A DNA stretch of 64,000 bases from Acinetobacter sp. ANC 7912 (GCF_039862785.1 NZ_CP156795.1:2294001-2358000); one strand, 5' to 3'. Positions 25,548 through 35,480 are shown, numbered from the stretch's first letter. The notes: generated by a model from the sequence alone, not told the origin. Made by a program: numbers and translations.

Positions 25548-26813
25548 ATGATGTCTGCAAAGCTTTGGGCACCTGCCCTGACTGCTTGCGCATTGGCAAC
25601 AAGTATTGCACTTGTTGGTTGTAGCAAAGATCCAAAGGAGGGCCAGCAAGCTGGCGCTCAACAGCAAATGCCACCGACTGAAGTGGGTGTGCTGGTTGCA
25701 CAACCACAAAATGTCGAGCAGTCTGTAGAACTCTCAGGTCGCACAACAGCATTTGAGATTTCAGAAGTACGCCCACAGGCAACGGGTGTAGTGCTGAAAC
25801 GTTTATTTAATGAAGGCAGCTATGTCCGTGAAGGTCAGGCACTTTATGAAATCGATTCCAGCACCAACCGTGCAACCGTGGACAATGCCCGCGCTGCAAT
25901 TGCCCGTGCTGAAGCCAACCTTGGCGTGTTACGTGTCAAAGAAGGCCGTTACCGTCAGCTGGTAGGTACCAATGCAATTTCTAAACAGGAATATGACGAT
26001 ATCGTGGCTCAGGTGAAACTGGCAGAAGCTGACCTGAACGCGAACCGTGCGATTCTGCGTAATGCTGAAATTAACTTAGGCTATTCAACTGTACGTGCGC
26101 CAATTTCGGGTCAAACCAACCGCTCTTCGATTACTGCGGGTGCGTTAGTGACTGCAAACCAAGCTGAGCCATTGGTGACAATTCAGCGTCTGGATCCAAT
26201 CTACGTCGATATCAACCAGTCTAGTGCCGAATTGCTACGTCTGCGTCAACAGTTGAGCAAGGGTGACCTGAACAGCTCCAACAACACGCGTGTCAAACTG
26301 AAACTGGAAGATGGCAGTGTTTACCCGGTTGAAGGCCGTCTGGCATTCTCGGATGCCAGCGTGAATCCGGAAACTGGTACAGTGACTTTACGTGCGGTAT
26401 TCCCGAACAAAGATCACCTGTTATTGCCTGGCATGTTTGCCACTGCACAAATCGTTCAGGGTGAAATTCCAAATGCTTACCTGATTCCTCAGGCTGCATT
26501 GACCCGTACTCCTACTGGTCAGGCTGTTGCTATGTTGGTGAATGCCAAAGGCCAAGTTGAAAGCCGTAACGTCACCACTGTGGGTACACAAGGTCAAAAC
26601 TGGATTGTGACTGCTGGTCTCAACCCGGGCGACAAAGTGATTGTGGATGGTATTGCCAAAGTTAAACCTGAACAACCAGTGGTCGCAAAACCATATCAGC
26701 CTCAGGCTGCAGCACCACAAGGTGCCGCACAGCAAGCTGCTCCTCAAGCTGGCGCAGCATCAAAAGCGAACGATGCAAAACAAGCTGAACCAAAACCTGC
26801 TGCTAAATCATAA
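25548..26813 (+). CDS. adeI: AdeI, periplasmic adaptor of the AdeIJK RND efflux pump
   Basis: 421 residues. The membrane fusion protein links the inner-membrane pump AdeJ to the outer-membrane channel AdeK. A lipoprotein signal ends in LVGC, with the lipidated Cys near residue 26. A lipoyl/coiled-coil hairpin follows: GSYVREGQALYEIDSS (~88-103), two long helices (~105-175), then a segment reading LGYSTVRAPISGQTNRS (~181-197). The C-terminal tail is Ala/Gln/Pro-rich. The N-terminus matches my recollection of A. baumannii AdeI almost residue for residue. GAGGTGG precedes the ATG; adeJ follows after 12 bp. Confidence 0.95.
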   Translation: MMSAKLWAPALTACALATSIALVGCSKDPKEGQQAGAQQQMPPTEVGVLVAQPQNVEQSVELSGRTTAFEISEVRPQATGVVLKRLFNEGSYVREGQALYEIDSSTNRATVDNARAAIARAEANLGVLRVKEGRYRQLVGTNAISKQEYDDIVAQVKLAEADLNANRAILRNAEINLGYSTVRAPISGQTNRSSITAGALVTANQAEPLVTIQRLDPIYVDINQSSAELLRLRQQLSKGDLNSSNNTRVKLKLEDGSVYPVEGRLAFSDASVNPETGTVTLRAVFPNKDHLLLPGMFATAQIVQGEIPNAYLIPQAALTRTPTGQAVAMLVNAKGQVESRNVTTVGTQGQNWIVTAGLNPGDKVIVDGIAKVKPEQPVVAKPYQPQAAAPQGAAQQAAPQAGAASKANDAKQAEPKPAAKS

Positions 26814-26825
26814 GGAGTAAGGTGA

Positions 26826-29800
26826 ATGGCTCAATTCTTTATCCATCGTCCGATCTTTGCATGGGTGATTGCACTGGTCATCATGCTGGCGGGTATTTTG
26901 ACGATTAGCAAAATGCCGATTGCTCAGTATCCGACCATTGCACCACCGACGGTTACGATTTCTGCGACCTATCCAGGTGCATCTGCTGAAACTGTTGAAA
27001 ATACAGTGACCCAGATCATCGAACAGCAAATGAATGGCCTGGATGGTCTGCGTTATATTTCATCCAACAGTGCCGGTAACGGTCAGGCATCAATTGCCCT
27101 GAACTTCGAACAAGGGATCGATCCGAACATCGCTCAGGTTCAAGTACAAAACAAACTGCAATCTGCAACTGCACTGTTACCTGAAGATGTACAACGTCAG
27201 GGTGTCCGCGTTACTAAATCAGGTGCCAGCTTCCTGCAAGTTGTTGCCTTCTACTCTCCTGATGAGAGCCTGACTGCAAACGACATCAAAGACTATGTCA
27301 ATTCCAACATTTCCGAACCGCTCAGCCGTGTTCCGGGTGTGGGTGAAGTTCAGGTCTTCGGTGGTTCGTATGCAATGCGTATCTGGCTGGATCCTGCCAA
27401 AATGGCCAGCCTGCAAGTCACTCCAAGTGATGTGGCCCAAGCGATCCGCACCCAGAACGCGCAGGTCGCGGTGGGTCAGTTAGGTGGTGCACCACAGGTT
27501 GAAGGCCAGGTGCTGAATGCGACTGTCAATGCGCAAAGCCTGCTGCAAACTCCTGAACAGTTCAAAAATATCTTCCTGAGAAATACCAGCAGTGGTGCTC
27601 AGGTACGTCTGGGTGATGTAGCCCGTATTGAACTCGGTGCCGATAACTATCAGTTCGTGTCTAAATTCCAAGGCAAACCTGCCGGTGGTGTTGCAATCCG
27701 TCTGGCAACTGGTGCCAATGCGCTGGATACCGCAGCTGCGGTAGAAGACCGTTTAAAAGAACTGCGTAAAAACTACCCTCAAGGCATGAAAGATGAACTG
27801 GCATTCGATACTACACCATTCATTAAACTGTCTATTGAATCTGTAGTACACACGCTTGTAGAAGCAGTAATCCTGGTATTCCTGGTGATGTTCCTGTTCC
27901 TGCAAAACTGGCGTGCAACTTTGATTCCAACCATGGCGGTGCCAGTGGTGGTACTCGGTACCTTTGCGATCATTAACATTTTCGGTTTCTCAATCAACAC
28001 CCTGACCATGTTCGCGATGGTATTGGCCATTGGTCTGCTGGTGGATGATGCGATTGTTGTGGTCGAGAACGTTGAACGTGTCATGAGTGAAGAACATCTC
28101 GATCCTGTGACGGCAACTGAAAAGTCGATGAAACAGATCTCTGGTGCACTGGTGGGTATTACCTCAGTTCTGTCTGCGGTATTCGTACCAATGGCGTTCT
28201 TCGGTGGTACAACCGGGGTGATTTATCGTCAGTTTTCGATCACGCTGGTAACGGCGATGGTACTGTCATTGATCGTGGCCTTGACCTTTACCCCTGCCCT
28301 GTGTGCGACCATTCTGAAACAGCATGATCGTAACCAACCAGAAAGCAACAGCCCTGCGGCACGTTTCTTCCGCTGGTTTAACCATAGTTTCGAACGCATT
28401 TCCACCAAGTACCAAGGTGGCGTCAACTTCATGACCCACCATAAGATCGTGTCTGGTGTGATTTATGCGGTAGTGATTGGTGTGATTGCACTGCTGTTTG
28501 CTCGCCTGCCTTCTTCATTCTTGCCGGATGAAGACCAGGGTGTGGTCATGACCTTGGTCCAACTACCACCAAATGCCAGCTTGGACCGTACTGAAAAAAC
28601 CATTGATGCCATGAATAACTTCTTCCTGAACAAGGAAAAAGAAAGCGTGGAATCCGTGTTCAGTGTCGCCGGCTTTTCGTTCACTGGTGTCGGTCAAAAT
28701 GCTGGTCTGGCGTTTATTAAGCTGAAAGACTGGGACGAACGTACTACCCCTGAACAACAGATTGGTGCCATTATCGGTCGTGGTATGGCGCTGAACATGA
28801 TCGTAAAAGATGCCACTTACATCATGCCGCTGCAGTTGCCTGCGATGCCTGAACTGGGCGTTTCTGCCGGTTTCAACATGCAGTTGAAAGATGCAAGCGG
28901 TGCAGGTCATGCACAACTTCTTGCTGCGCGTAATGCGGTACTGGGGATGGCTGCTCAGGACAAACGCCTGATGGGTGTACGTCCAAACGGTCAGGAAGAT
29001 ACACCACAGTACAAGATCATTGTCGATCAGGCTCAAGCCGGTGCAGCGGGTGTCAGCATCTCTGAAATAAACAGCACCATGAGCATTGCCTGGGGCGGTT
29101 CTTATGTGAACGACTTCCTGGATCGTGGTCGTGTGAAAAAAGTTTATGTACAGGGCGAAGCCGATGCACGTATGATGCCGGAAGACCTGAACAAGTGGTA
29201 TGTACGTAACAATCAAGGCCAAATGATTCCATTCTCAACCTTCGCTACTGGCGAATGGAGCTATGGTTCACCACGTCTTGAACGTTATAATGGCGTATCA
29301 TCCATGAACATTCAGGGTACTCCGGCACCAGGTGTCAGCTCGGGTGATGCCATGAAAGCCATGGAAGAAATCATTGCCAAACTGCCATCTATGGGCTTGC
29401 AAGGCTTTGACTATGAATGGACTGGTCTTTCTCTGGAAGAACGTGAGTCTGGTGCCCAAGCGCCATTCCTGTATGCTCTTTCACTGCTGATCGTGTTCCT
29501 GTGTCTGGCTGCATTGTATGAAAGCTGGTCAATTCCATTCTCTGTACTGATGGTAGTTCCGCTGGGTATCGTGGGTGCGTTGACCCTGACTTTCTTAGGT
29601 CTGGTGATCAAAGGTGACCCGAACCTGTCCAATAACATTTACTTCCAGGTGGCAATTATTGCCGTGATTGGTTTGGCTGCGAAGAACGCGATCCTGATCG
29701 TAGAATTTGCTAAAGAGCTTCAGGAACAGGGTGAAGAACTGTTTGAAGCGACCATGCATGCTGCGAAAATGCGTTTGCGTCCAATCGTCATGACTACCCT

Positions 29801-30005
29801 GGCCTTCGGTTTTGGTGTACTGCCATTGGCACTGTCTTCAGGTGCAGGTGCAGGTAGCCAACACTCGGTTGGTTATGGTGTACTGGGTGGCGTAATCAGC
29901 TCAACACTTTTAGGTATCTTCTTCATTCCAGTGTTCTACGTCTGGATTAGAACGATCTTCAAGTACAAACCAAAACAACAAAATAAACAGGAGCAAACCT
30001 CGTGA
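26826..30005 (+). CDS. adeJ: AdeJ, RND transporter of the AdeIJK efflux pump
   Basis: 1059 residues, HAE1 family, twelve membrane helices with two large periplasmic loops. It is a proton-driven antiporter exporting antibiotics, dyes and lipophilic compounds. Visible are the N-terminal FFIHRPIFAWVIALVIMLAG, the proton-relay Asp pair in LLVDDAIVVVENVERVM (helix 4, ~404-420), the Lys-containing AAKNAILIVEFAKEL (helix 10, ~951-965), and SRVPGVGEVQVFG in the porter domain. Length and sequence are those expected for intrinsic Acinetobacter AdeJ. Its TGA stop overlaps the adeK ATG by one base. Confidence 0.97.
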   Translation: MAQFFIHRPIFAWVIALVIMLAGILTISKMPIAQYPTIAPPTVTISATYPGASAETVENTVTQIIEQQMNGLDGLRYISSNSAGNGQASIALNFEQGIDPNIAQVQVQNKLQSATALLPEDVQRQGVRVTKSGASFLQVVAFYSPDESLTANDIKDYVNSNISEPLSRVPGVGEVQVFGGSYAMRIWLDPAKMASLQVTPSDVAQAIRTQNAQVAVGQLGGAPQVEGQVLNATVNAQSLLQTPEQFKNIFLRNTSSGAQVRLGDVARIELGADNYQFVSKFQGKPAGGVAIRLATGANALDTAAAVEDRLKELRKNYPQGMKDELAFDTTPFIKLSIESVVHTLVEAVILVFLVMFLFLQNWRATLIPTMAVPVVVLGTFAIINIFGFSINTLTMFAMVLAIGLLVDDAIVVVENVERVMSEEHLDPVTATEKSMKQISGALVGITSVLSAVFVPMAFFGGTTGVIYRQFSITLVTAMVLSLIVALTFTPALCATILKQHDRNQPESNSPAARFFRWFNHSFERISTKYQGGVNFMTHHKIVSGVIYAVVIGVIALLFARLPSSFLPDEDQGVVMTLVQLPPNASLDRTEKTIDAMNNFFLNKEKESVESVFSVAGFSFTGVGQNAGLAFIKLKDWDERTTPEQQIGAIIGRGMALNMIVKDATYIMPLQLPAMPELGVSAGFNMQLKDASGAGHAQLLAARNAVLGMAAQDKRLMGVRPNGQEDTPQYKIIVDQAQAGAAGVSISEINSTMSIAWGGSYVNDFLDRGRVKKVYVQGEADARMMPEDLNKWYVRNNQGQMIPFSTFATGEWSYGSPRLERYNGVSSMNIQGTPAPGVSSGDAMKAMEEIIAKLPSMGLQGFDYEWTGLSLEERESGAQAPFLYALSLLIVFLCLAALYESWSIPFSVLMVVPLGIVGALTLTFLGLVIKGDPNLSNNIYFQVAIIAVIGLAAKNAILIVEFAKELQEQGEELFEATMHAAKMRLRPIVMTTLAFGFGVLPLALSSGAGAGSQHSVGYGVLGGVISSTLLGIFFIPVFYVWIRTIFKYKPKQQNKQEQTS

Positions 30006-31465
30006 TGCATAAAGTATGGTCTGTTTCAGGTCGTGGCATTGCGGTTTCTGCACTTGCGCTTGCTTTGACAGCTTGTCAAAGCATGCGTGGCCCAGAGCCC
30101 GTAGCACAAGCTGACATTCCGCAAAGCTATATCGGTTCTGCCTCAGGTACCTCAGTTGCTGAGCAAGGTTATAAAGATTTTTTTGCTGATCAACGTCTGG
30201 TTCAGGTGATTGATCTGGCTTTAGCCAATAACCGTGATTTGCGTACAGCAGCACTAAATATCCAGCGTGCACAACAGGCGTATCAGATTTCTGAAAATGA
30301 CCGTTTACCAACCATTGGTGCCAGCGGTAGCGTCTTACGTCAGGACACCATGAGCACCCAAGGCCGTGGTGCAACTACCACTTATAACGTTGGTCTGGGT
30401 GTTACGGCGTATGAGCTGGACTTCTGGGGCCGTGTGCGCAGTCTAAAAGACAATGCACTGGATACTTATCTGGCAACGCAAAGCGCGCGTGATGCAACCC
30501 AAATTTCCCTGATCAGTCAAGTGGCTCAGGCATGGTTAAACTACTCCTTTGCCAATGCCAACCTGAAACTTGCGAATCAAACCCTGCAGACCCAGCTTGA
30601 ATCTTATAACCTCAACAAAAAACGTTTCGATGTAGGTATCGACAGTGAAGTTCCTGTTCGTCAGGCACAAATTTCTGTAGAAACTGCACGTAACGATGTG
30701 GCGAACTACAAGACTCAGGTGGCTCAGGCTCAGAACCTGTTGAACCTGTTAGTCGGTCAAGCTGTTCCAACGAATCTGTTACCGACCACTCGTGTGACTC
30801 GTATTACCAACAGCACTGCGTTGGGTTCAGGTTTACCGAGTGATCTGTTAACCAATCGCCCCGACATCCGTACTGCGGAATATCAACTGTCTGCTGCAGG
30901 TGCCAATATCGGTGCTGCACGTGCACGTTTATTCCCAACCATCAGTCTGACTGGTTCTGCGGGTTATGCCTCAACTGACCTAAGCGACTTGTTCAAATCA
31001 GGTAACTTTGTATGGTCTGTAGGCCCTAGCCTAGATATTCCAATCTTTGACTGGGGTACACGTAAAGCCAACATCAAGATTTCAGAAACCGACCAGCAAA
31101 TCGCGCTGTCTGATTATGAAAAATCGATTCAGACTGCTTTCCGTGAAGTGAATGATGCACTTGCTGTTCGCCAAAACATTGGTGACCGTTTGGCAGCGCA
31201 ACGCCGTTTAGTCGATGCAACCAATACCACTTACCGTCTGTCGAATGCCCGCTTCCGTGCCGGGATCGACAGTTACCTGACTGTACTGGATGCACAGCGT
31301 ACGGCCTACTCTGCCGAGCAAGGCCTGTTATTGCTGGAACAAGCCAATCTGAATAACCAGGTGGAACTGTATAAATCATTGGGTGGCGGCCTGAAAGCCA
31401 ACACTTCTGATGTGGTGCAATATCCACCTTCGACTGCTGAACGTAAACAGTCTAATCAGCAGTAA
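30005..31465 (+). CDS. adeK: AdeK, outer-membrane channel of the AdeIJK efflux pump
   Basis: 486 residues, TolC/OprM-type. A lipoprotein signal ends in LTAC (Cys near 24). Two repeats of the outer-membrane factor fold follow, with LDFWGRVRSLKD (~138-149), FDVGIDSEVPVRQAQISVE (~209-227) and the repeated counterpart FRAGIDSYLTVLDAQRTAY (~417-435). The ATG at 30005 overlaps the adeJ stop (TGATG) and has AGGAG upstream; a GTG three bases earlier is also in frame. A terminator follows at 31487-31514. The regulator AdeN is not encoded nearby. Confidence 0.95.
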   Translation: MHKVWSVSGRGIAVSALALALTACQSMRGPEPVAQADIPQSYIGSASGTSVAEQGYKDFFADQRLVQVIDLALANNRDLRTAALNIQRAQQAYQISENDRLPTIGASGSVLRQDTMSTQGRGATTTYNVGLGVTAYELDFWGRVRSLKDNALDTYLATQSARDATQISLISQVAQAWLNYSFANANLKLANQTLQTQLESYNLNKKRFDVGIDSEVPVRQAQISVETARNDVANYKTQVAQAQNLLNLLVGQAVPTNLLPTTRVTRITNSTALGSGLPSDLLTNRPDIRTAEYQLSAAGANIGAARARLFPTISLTGSAGYASTDLSDLFKSGNFVWSVGPSLDIPIFDWGTRKANIKISETDQQIALSDYEKSIQTAFREVNDALAVRQNIGDRLAAQRRLVDATNTTYRLSNARFRAGIDSYLTVLDAQRTAYSAEQGLLLLEQANLNNQVELYKSLGGGLKANTSDVVQYPPSTAERKQSNQQ

Positions 31466-31486
31466 GATTCGGTTTTTACTGATATT

Positions 31487-31514
31487 AAAAAAGCTCACTT
31501 CGGTGGGCTTTTTT
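31487..31514 (+). terminator. adeIJK operon terminator
   Basis: AAAAAAGCTCAC pairs with GTGGGCTTTTTT (one wobble) around a TTCG tetraloop. Confidence 0.92.
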
Positions 31515-31575
31515 ATTGCTTTTTGATCAGCAGTTTCCTATCTTCATAGCATCATCATTTTTGACTGTTGGGCTC

Positions 31576-31932
31576 ATGTTACTCAGTAATCTGGAATCCG
31601 TACCGGGACACATCATTACTCGGCAGATCGATGTGGTTTATGGCAGTACCGTACGCAGCAAGCATGTTGGTCGCGATCTGCTGGCGGGCCTGAAGAATAT
31701 TGTCGGTGGTGAGCTGACGGCTTATACCGAACTCTTGGAAGAATCACGTCAGGAAGCCATGAACCGCATGATTGAAAAGGCACGGCAGATGGGTGCTAAT
31801 GCGATTGTTGGCATTCGTTTTTCCACTTCAAATATTGCTCAAGGTGCTTCGGAACTGTTTGTTTATGGCACTGCAGTAGTGGTCGAACCAAATATACCGA
31901 AGCTCCCTGATCCTTTTCCACCGGCAGCTTAA
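31576..31932 (+). CDS. YbjQ/UPF0145 family protein, paralogue 1
   Basis: 118 residues. YbjQ proteins form pentamers and are annotated as putative heavy-metal-binding, function unproven. The typical pattern is visible: GHIITRQIDVVYGSTVRSKHVGRD near the N-terminus, ELLEESRQEAMNRMIEKA in the middle, and GANAIVGIRFSTSNI with the C-terminal YGTAVVV. The ATG at 31576 matches the usual family length; a TTG at 31516 would add 20 residues. It is followed after 3 bp by a second YbjQ-type gene. Confidence 0.82.
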   Translation: MLLSNLESVPGHIITRQIDVVYGSTVRSKHVGRDLLAGLKNIVGGELTAYTELLEESRQEAMNRMIEKARQMGANAIVGIRFSTSNIAQGASELFVYGTAVVVEPNIPKLPDPFPPAA

Positions 31933-31935
31933 GTC

Positions 31936-32382
31936 ATGAATGATCTGATTTTTCAGATTGTAGTTTTTGCCATCCTGTTCGGGGTGGGTTTTAGTTTTGG
32001 CCGCTACTATGAACAGAAGCACCTTAAAGAGCTGGATGCATGGGAAGCGAAGCTGGCCTTTATCACCCTGGAATCCAACCGGATGGCGACTTCAATTTTT
32101 GAAGGCCAACTGGTCAGTTCTAATGTGGTGATTTCGCATGATTACTTTAAATATGTAATCGCCTCGATTCAAAATATTCTGGGCGGTCGCCTAACTACAT
32201 ACGAAAGCGTAGTAGAACGTGCACGACGGGAAGCCATCGTACGCTTAAAGAAAGAAGCAGCAAAAGTTGGTGCGGCCCATATTATGGGCGTACGCCTCAG
32301 TACCACTGAATTGGGCATGCAAGGCGGGATGGTGGAAGTGTTTGCCTATGGGACTGCGATCAAACAACCTAAAGATATTTAA
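31936..32382 (+). CDS. YbjQ-domain protein with N-terminal membrane anchor, paralogue 2
   Basis: 148 residues. An N-terminal hydrophobic helix (about residues 4-22) precedes a YbjQ-like domain (~60-143: GQLVSSNVVISHDYFKYVIA, RRLR-type helix, GAAHIMGVRLSTTEL). It is thus a membrane-tethered paralogue of the preceding gene, three bases away and surely cotranscribed. The last four bases overlap the convergent deformylase gene. Function unknown. Confidence 0.75.
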   Translation: MNDLIFQIVVFAILFGVGFSFGRYYEQKHLKELDAWEAKLAFITLESNRMATSIFEGQLVSSNVVISHDYFKYVIASIQNILGGRLTTYESVVERARREAIVRLKKEAAKVGAAHIMGVRLSTTELGMQGGMVEVFAYGTAIKQPKDI

Positions 32383-32873
32383 TCCGTATTTGAATCTGAA
32401 AGCCGCTGGTTAAATAAAATCCCATTCAGATGATCAATCTCATGCTGAACAATACGTGCAGCAAAGCTGTTAAATTCAGCATCCACTGACTCACCTTCCA
32501 AAGTGTAATAACGTACCCAAATATCTTGCGCTCGAGCGACTTTTCCTCGTTGATCCGGCACACTAAGACAACCTTCTTCACCTAAAACCTGACTGTCTGA
32601 AACACGCAAAATTTCCGGATTGACCATCGTGATTGGTTCCATATACGGTGCATCTGGATAACGCAGGTTTGGACGTGAAGCAACGATGATCAGACGTTTG
32701 GAAATATACACTTGTGGTGCAGCAATGCCGACACCCTGACGATCCAGCATGGTTTCCATCAAGGCATTGTTCAGCTGATACAACCAGTCACTGCCAAATT
32801 CAGTCTCTGCTACTGGTGCTGCCACTAACCCCAGAATCGCTTCTCCCTGTTTGGCGACGCTTAGAATCGTCAT
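32379..32873 (-). CDS. def: Peptide deformylase
   Basis: 164 residues. It removes the formyl group from N-terminal Met of new proteins. All three deformylase motifs are intact: GVGIAAPQV (about 43-51), EEGCLSVP (~85-92, Cys metal ligand) and QHEIDHLNG (~129-137, two His ligands and catalytic Glu). The ATG at 32873 with AGAGGA upstream is used rather than the ATG 21 bases earlier. Acinetobacter usually has a further def gene next to fmt; this one stands alone, so it is probably the second copy. Confidence 0.9.
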   Translation of the reverse strand: MTILSVAKQGEAILGLVAAPVAETEFGSDWLYQLNNALMETMLDRQGVGIAAPQVYISKRLIIVASRPNLRYPDAPYMEPITMVNPEILRVSDSQVLGEEGCLSVPDQRGKVARAQDIWVRYYTLEGESVDAEFNSFAARIVQHEIDHLNGILFNQRLSDSNTD

Positions 32874-33203
32874 CACTGTTCCTCTTATATTCAATTCAGA
32901 TCATGCTTCTTTATAATTCAGTTCGCTGCTGTTCCAAAGCAGAAAATTGCTTTTAAATATCTCTGAATGTGTAATCCAGTTTTTAAAAAAATTTTCTGTA
33001 TAAACGAATACAAATTGGTTTTAGCTTTATGGATTTACAAGGCATAAGAAATGCCTAAAACTTAATTTCATTTTCATCTATTTAAAATTAACTGTTTGAT
33101 ATAACTTTTTGTTGAGTTCTATACAAGAATGTTTGATTATTCAACAAAACTCGCTTCTTTTAAAATCAATCATATACCAACTCTATAGATAAGGTTTTTC
33201 AGC
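32874..33203. other. AT-rich divergent intergenic region
   Basis: 330 bp between def (minus) and the MHS transporter (plus). It is strongly AT-rich and presumably holds both promoters. I see no ORF, repeat or strong hairpin in it. Confidence 0.4.
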
Positions 33204-34505
33204 ATGGATGGACATCCACGCCTAACACGGGCAGACAAACGTACACTTGGACTTTCTTCACTCGGTGGTGCACTAGAATTTTATGATTTCGTCATCTATG
33301 TGTTTTACGCCAAACTGATTTCAGAACTATTTTTCCCAAGTGGCTTAAGTCCCTTTTGGGCGATGCTGAATACCTACGGGATTTTCGCTGCCGGTTATTT
33401 CTTCCGTCCACTCGGTGGTGTAGTGATGGCCCATTTTGGTGACCTGATTGGACGTAAGCGCCTGTTCAGCCTGTCAATCTTGTTGATGGCTTTACCGACC
33501 CTGATGATCGGTGTCATGCCGACCTTTGAAAGCATTGGCTATGCCGCACCGCTTTTATTGTTATTGATGCGTGTGGTTCAAGGCATTGCGATTGGTGGTG
33601 AAATTCCGGCCGCCTGGACTTTTGTTTCTGAGCATGTCCCGGAACGTCGGATCGGGATTGCCAATGGTGTACTCACCGCAGGTCTGTCACTGGGTATTCT
33701 GCTGGGTTCGCTGATGTCACTATTTATTTCCCTGCAATTCTCCGAAACTGAAATCAAGGAATGGGCATGGCGTATTCCGTTTATATTGGGCGGGATTTTC
33801 GGTTTTGTCGCACTATATCTACGTAGTTACCTGAAAGAAACCCCAGTGTTTAAGGCCATGCAGGCGAAAAAAGAACTAGCCAAAGACCTGCCGGTAAAAC
33901 AGGTACTGGCTCAGCATAAAACCGGTGTCGCAATTGGCATGCTGTTTACCTGGTTCCTAACCGGCTGTGTCGTGGTACTGATTCTAGCGATGCCAAACCT
34001 GCTGGTGGGTGCTTTTGGCTTTGAACGTGCCGATGCTTTCAAGATGCAAAGTGCGGCCATCATGATGCAAATGACTGGCTGTATCCTGGCTGGCATTTTG
34101 GCTGACCGCTTTGGTGCAGGCCGTGTCATTCTGTTTGGTTCAATCGTGGTGGCAGCCATGGCGGCGATTTTCTATAACAGCTTGGGACATGTGGCGCCAT
34201 CGACTGTATTTATGCTGTATATGCTGCTGGGCTTAAGTTCTGGCACTGTGGGGATGGTATCTTACAGCATGGTGAAAATGTTCCCGGCTCAGATCCGTTT
34301 TACTGGTATTTCTTTCTCTTACAATCTTGCCTATGCCATTGCCGGCGGGATTACCTTACCGCTGGTACAATGGCTCAGTCTATATAGTAATATCGGCGCA
34401 ATGTACTATGTCTGGACAGTCTGCCTGGTGACCCTGTTTACCGCATTTGTCTATACCAGCAAATTTGAAAAAGTCCCTGAACCAGTCAAGGTGGTTACAG
34501 AATAA
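33204..34505 (+). CDS. MFS transporter of the metabolite:H+ symporter (MHS) type
   Basis: 433 residues, twelve membrane helices. MHS members such as ProP, KgtP and CitA import organic acids or osmolytes with protons. The family pattern is clear: LGGALEFYDFVIYVFYAKLI in helix 1, RPLGGVVMAHFGDLIGRKRLF with the MFS loop 2-3 motif (~69-89), and RVVQGIAIGGEIPAAWTFVSEH in helix 4 (~121-142). The substrate is not evident, as no catabolic genes are adjacent. AAGG lies nine bases before the ATG. A terminator follows at once. Confidence 0.88.
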   Translation: MDGHPRLTRADKRTLGLSSLGGALEFYDFVIYVFYAKLISELFFPSGLSPFWAMLNTYGIFAAGYFFRPLGGVVMAHFGDLIGRKRLFSLSILLMALPTLMIGVMPTFESIGYAAPLLLLLMRVVQGIAIGGEIPAAWTFVSEHVPERRIGIANGVLTAGLSLGILLGSLMSLFISLQFSETEIKEWAWRIPFILGGIFGFVALYLRSYLKETPVFKAMQAKKELAKDLPVKQVLAQHKTGVAIGMLFTWFLTGCVVVLILAMPNLLVGAFGFERADAFKMQSAAIMMQMTGCILAGILADRFGAGRVILFGSIVVAAMAAIFYNSLGHVAPSTVFMLYMLLGLSSGTVGMVSYSMVKMFPAQIRFTGISFSYNLAYAIAGGITLPLVQWLSLYSNIGAMYYVWTVCLVTLFTAFVYTSKFEKVPEPVKVVTE

Positions 34506-34511
34506 AAATAG

Positions 34512-34536
34512 AAAAGAGCCCAAATCGGGCTCTTTT
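34512..34536. terminator. Terminator between the MHS transporter and the DUF2505 gene
   Basis: AAAAGAGCCC/GGGCTCTTTT, loop AAATC; symmetric, serving both convergent genes. Confidence 0.9.
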
Positions 34537-34564
34537 GTTTTGGAAGATCAATACAAATTAGAAG

Positions 34565-35062
34565 TTAAGCAGTCAGGCTTTTACGGATTTCATCTTCAAT
34601 AATGCCAATTTCGATCTGGCTGAATTTACGGATTTCTCCTTCCGCATGTTTTTCCAGCATGCCGCCAATGAGAGGTACTTTCACTTTCACCGTCCAGTCC
34701 AGCTGAAACTCGATCTGACGATCATCTCCTTTCACTACACGCTGGCACTTTGCTTCAATCGGCAGATTAGCTCCGAGTTCTACAGTAGAAGTCAGTTGGT
34801 CGAGATTACTGATATCAGTCCGATGCAAACGGAACGCATCTTTCAGCATTTTCTTGGCAATCTCTGGAATATTCACATCCAGGTTATAAGCACGTTTTAG
34901 GGTATAGATTTCACCCTGCTTTTCAGAAACCAAGATTTCCATATTCTGTGCCGGAATACGGCGACAGACTGCTTCATGCATGTTGATGTCATTGGCTAGA
35001 CGCTTGAACTCATCAATGGATACACCTTGGATGTTTGCGTTGACAGTAAATTGATGTGCCAT
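34565..35062 (-). CDS. DUF2505 family protein
   Basis: 165 residues. DUF2505 is related to the START/SRPBCC fold with a lipid- or ligand-binding cavity; no function is assigned. The typical N-terminus (FTVNANIQGVSIDEFKRLAND) and the C-terminal VKVPLIGGMLEKHAEGEI, in which the amphipathic GG helix closes the fold, are visible. No signal peptide. AAGGA lies upstream of the ATG. Confidence 0.78.
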   Translation of the reverse strand: MAHQFTVNANIQGVSIDEFKRLANDINMHEAVCRRIPAQNMEILVSEKQGEIYTLKRAYNLDVNIPEIAKKMLKDAFRLHRTDISNLDQLTSTVELGANLPIEAKCQRVVKGDDRQIEFQLDWTVKVKVPLIGGMLEKHAEGEIRKFSQIEIGIIEDEIRKSLTA

Positions 35063-35207
35063 TCTTTTTTCCTTTTATTGTTGGCGTTTACTTTCGGCTT
35101 AGTAAATAAGCCAAGATCAATAAGAAATGTGATTATACAAGCAGCATTAAACTGATTTCTCGGCCCCATGTCATTATTCTGTTTATAAAGATTTCTAGGC
35201 GAAAGAG

Positions 35208-35480
35208 TCAATCCACTATTTTTAAATGGACTTCGGTTTGAATTCCCTTACTAATGATCAGCTTAGCAGTAGCATAGCAAATAATGGCTTCAAACTGTTC
35301 CGCACCATCATCCAACCCTGAGGCATACCACTCGGTGCCCTGCGGAAAATCATCCAGCCAGGAAGATTTATAAAAGTCAGAAACGGAATCGAACTGCAGA
35401 TAGTGCTCAGAATGAATTTCGATTTGACGTGCTAACTGAATAAAACGTTCCAGCTGTGCCTGACGGAAGTCAATTAACAT
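35208..35480 (-). CDS. Small hypothetical protein
   Basis: 90 residues, cytoplasmic, no recognised family. It reads like a real protein (balanced composition, beta/alpha pattern, FEAIICYATAKLIISKGI in the middle). The ATG at 35480 is chosen because GGGTGA lies eight bases upstream; a GTG at 35489 is an alternative. It stands alone on the minus strand between the DUF2505 gene and the next membrane-anchored protein. Confidence 0.55.
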   Translation of the reverse strand: MLIDFRQAQLERFIQLARQIEIHSEHYLQFDSVSDFYKSSWLDDFPQGTEWYASGLDDGAEQFEAIICYATAKLIISKGIQTEVHLKIVD

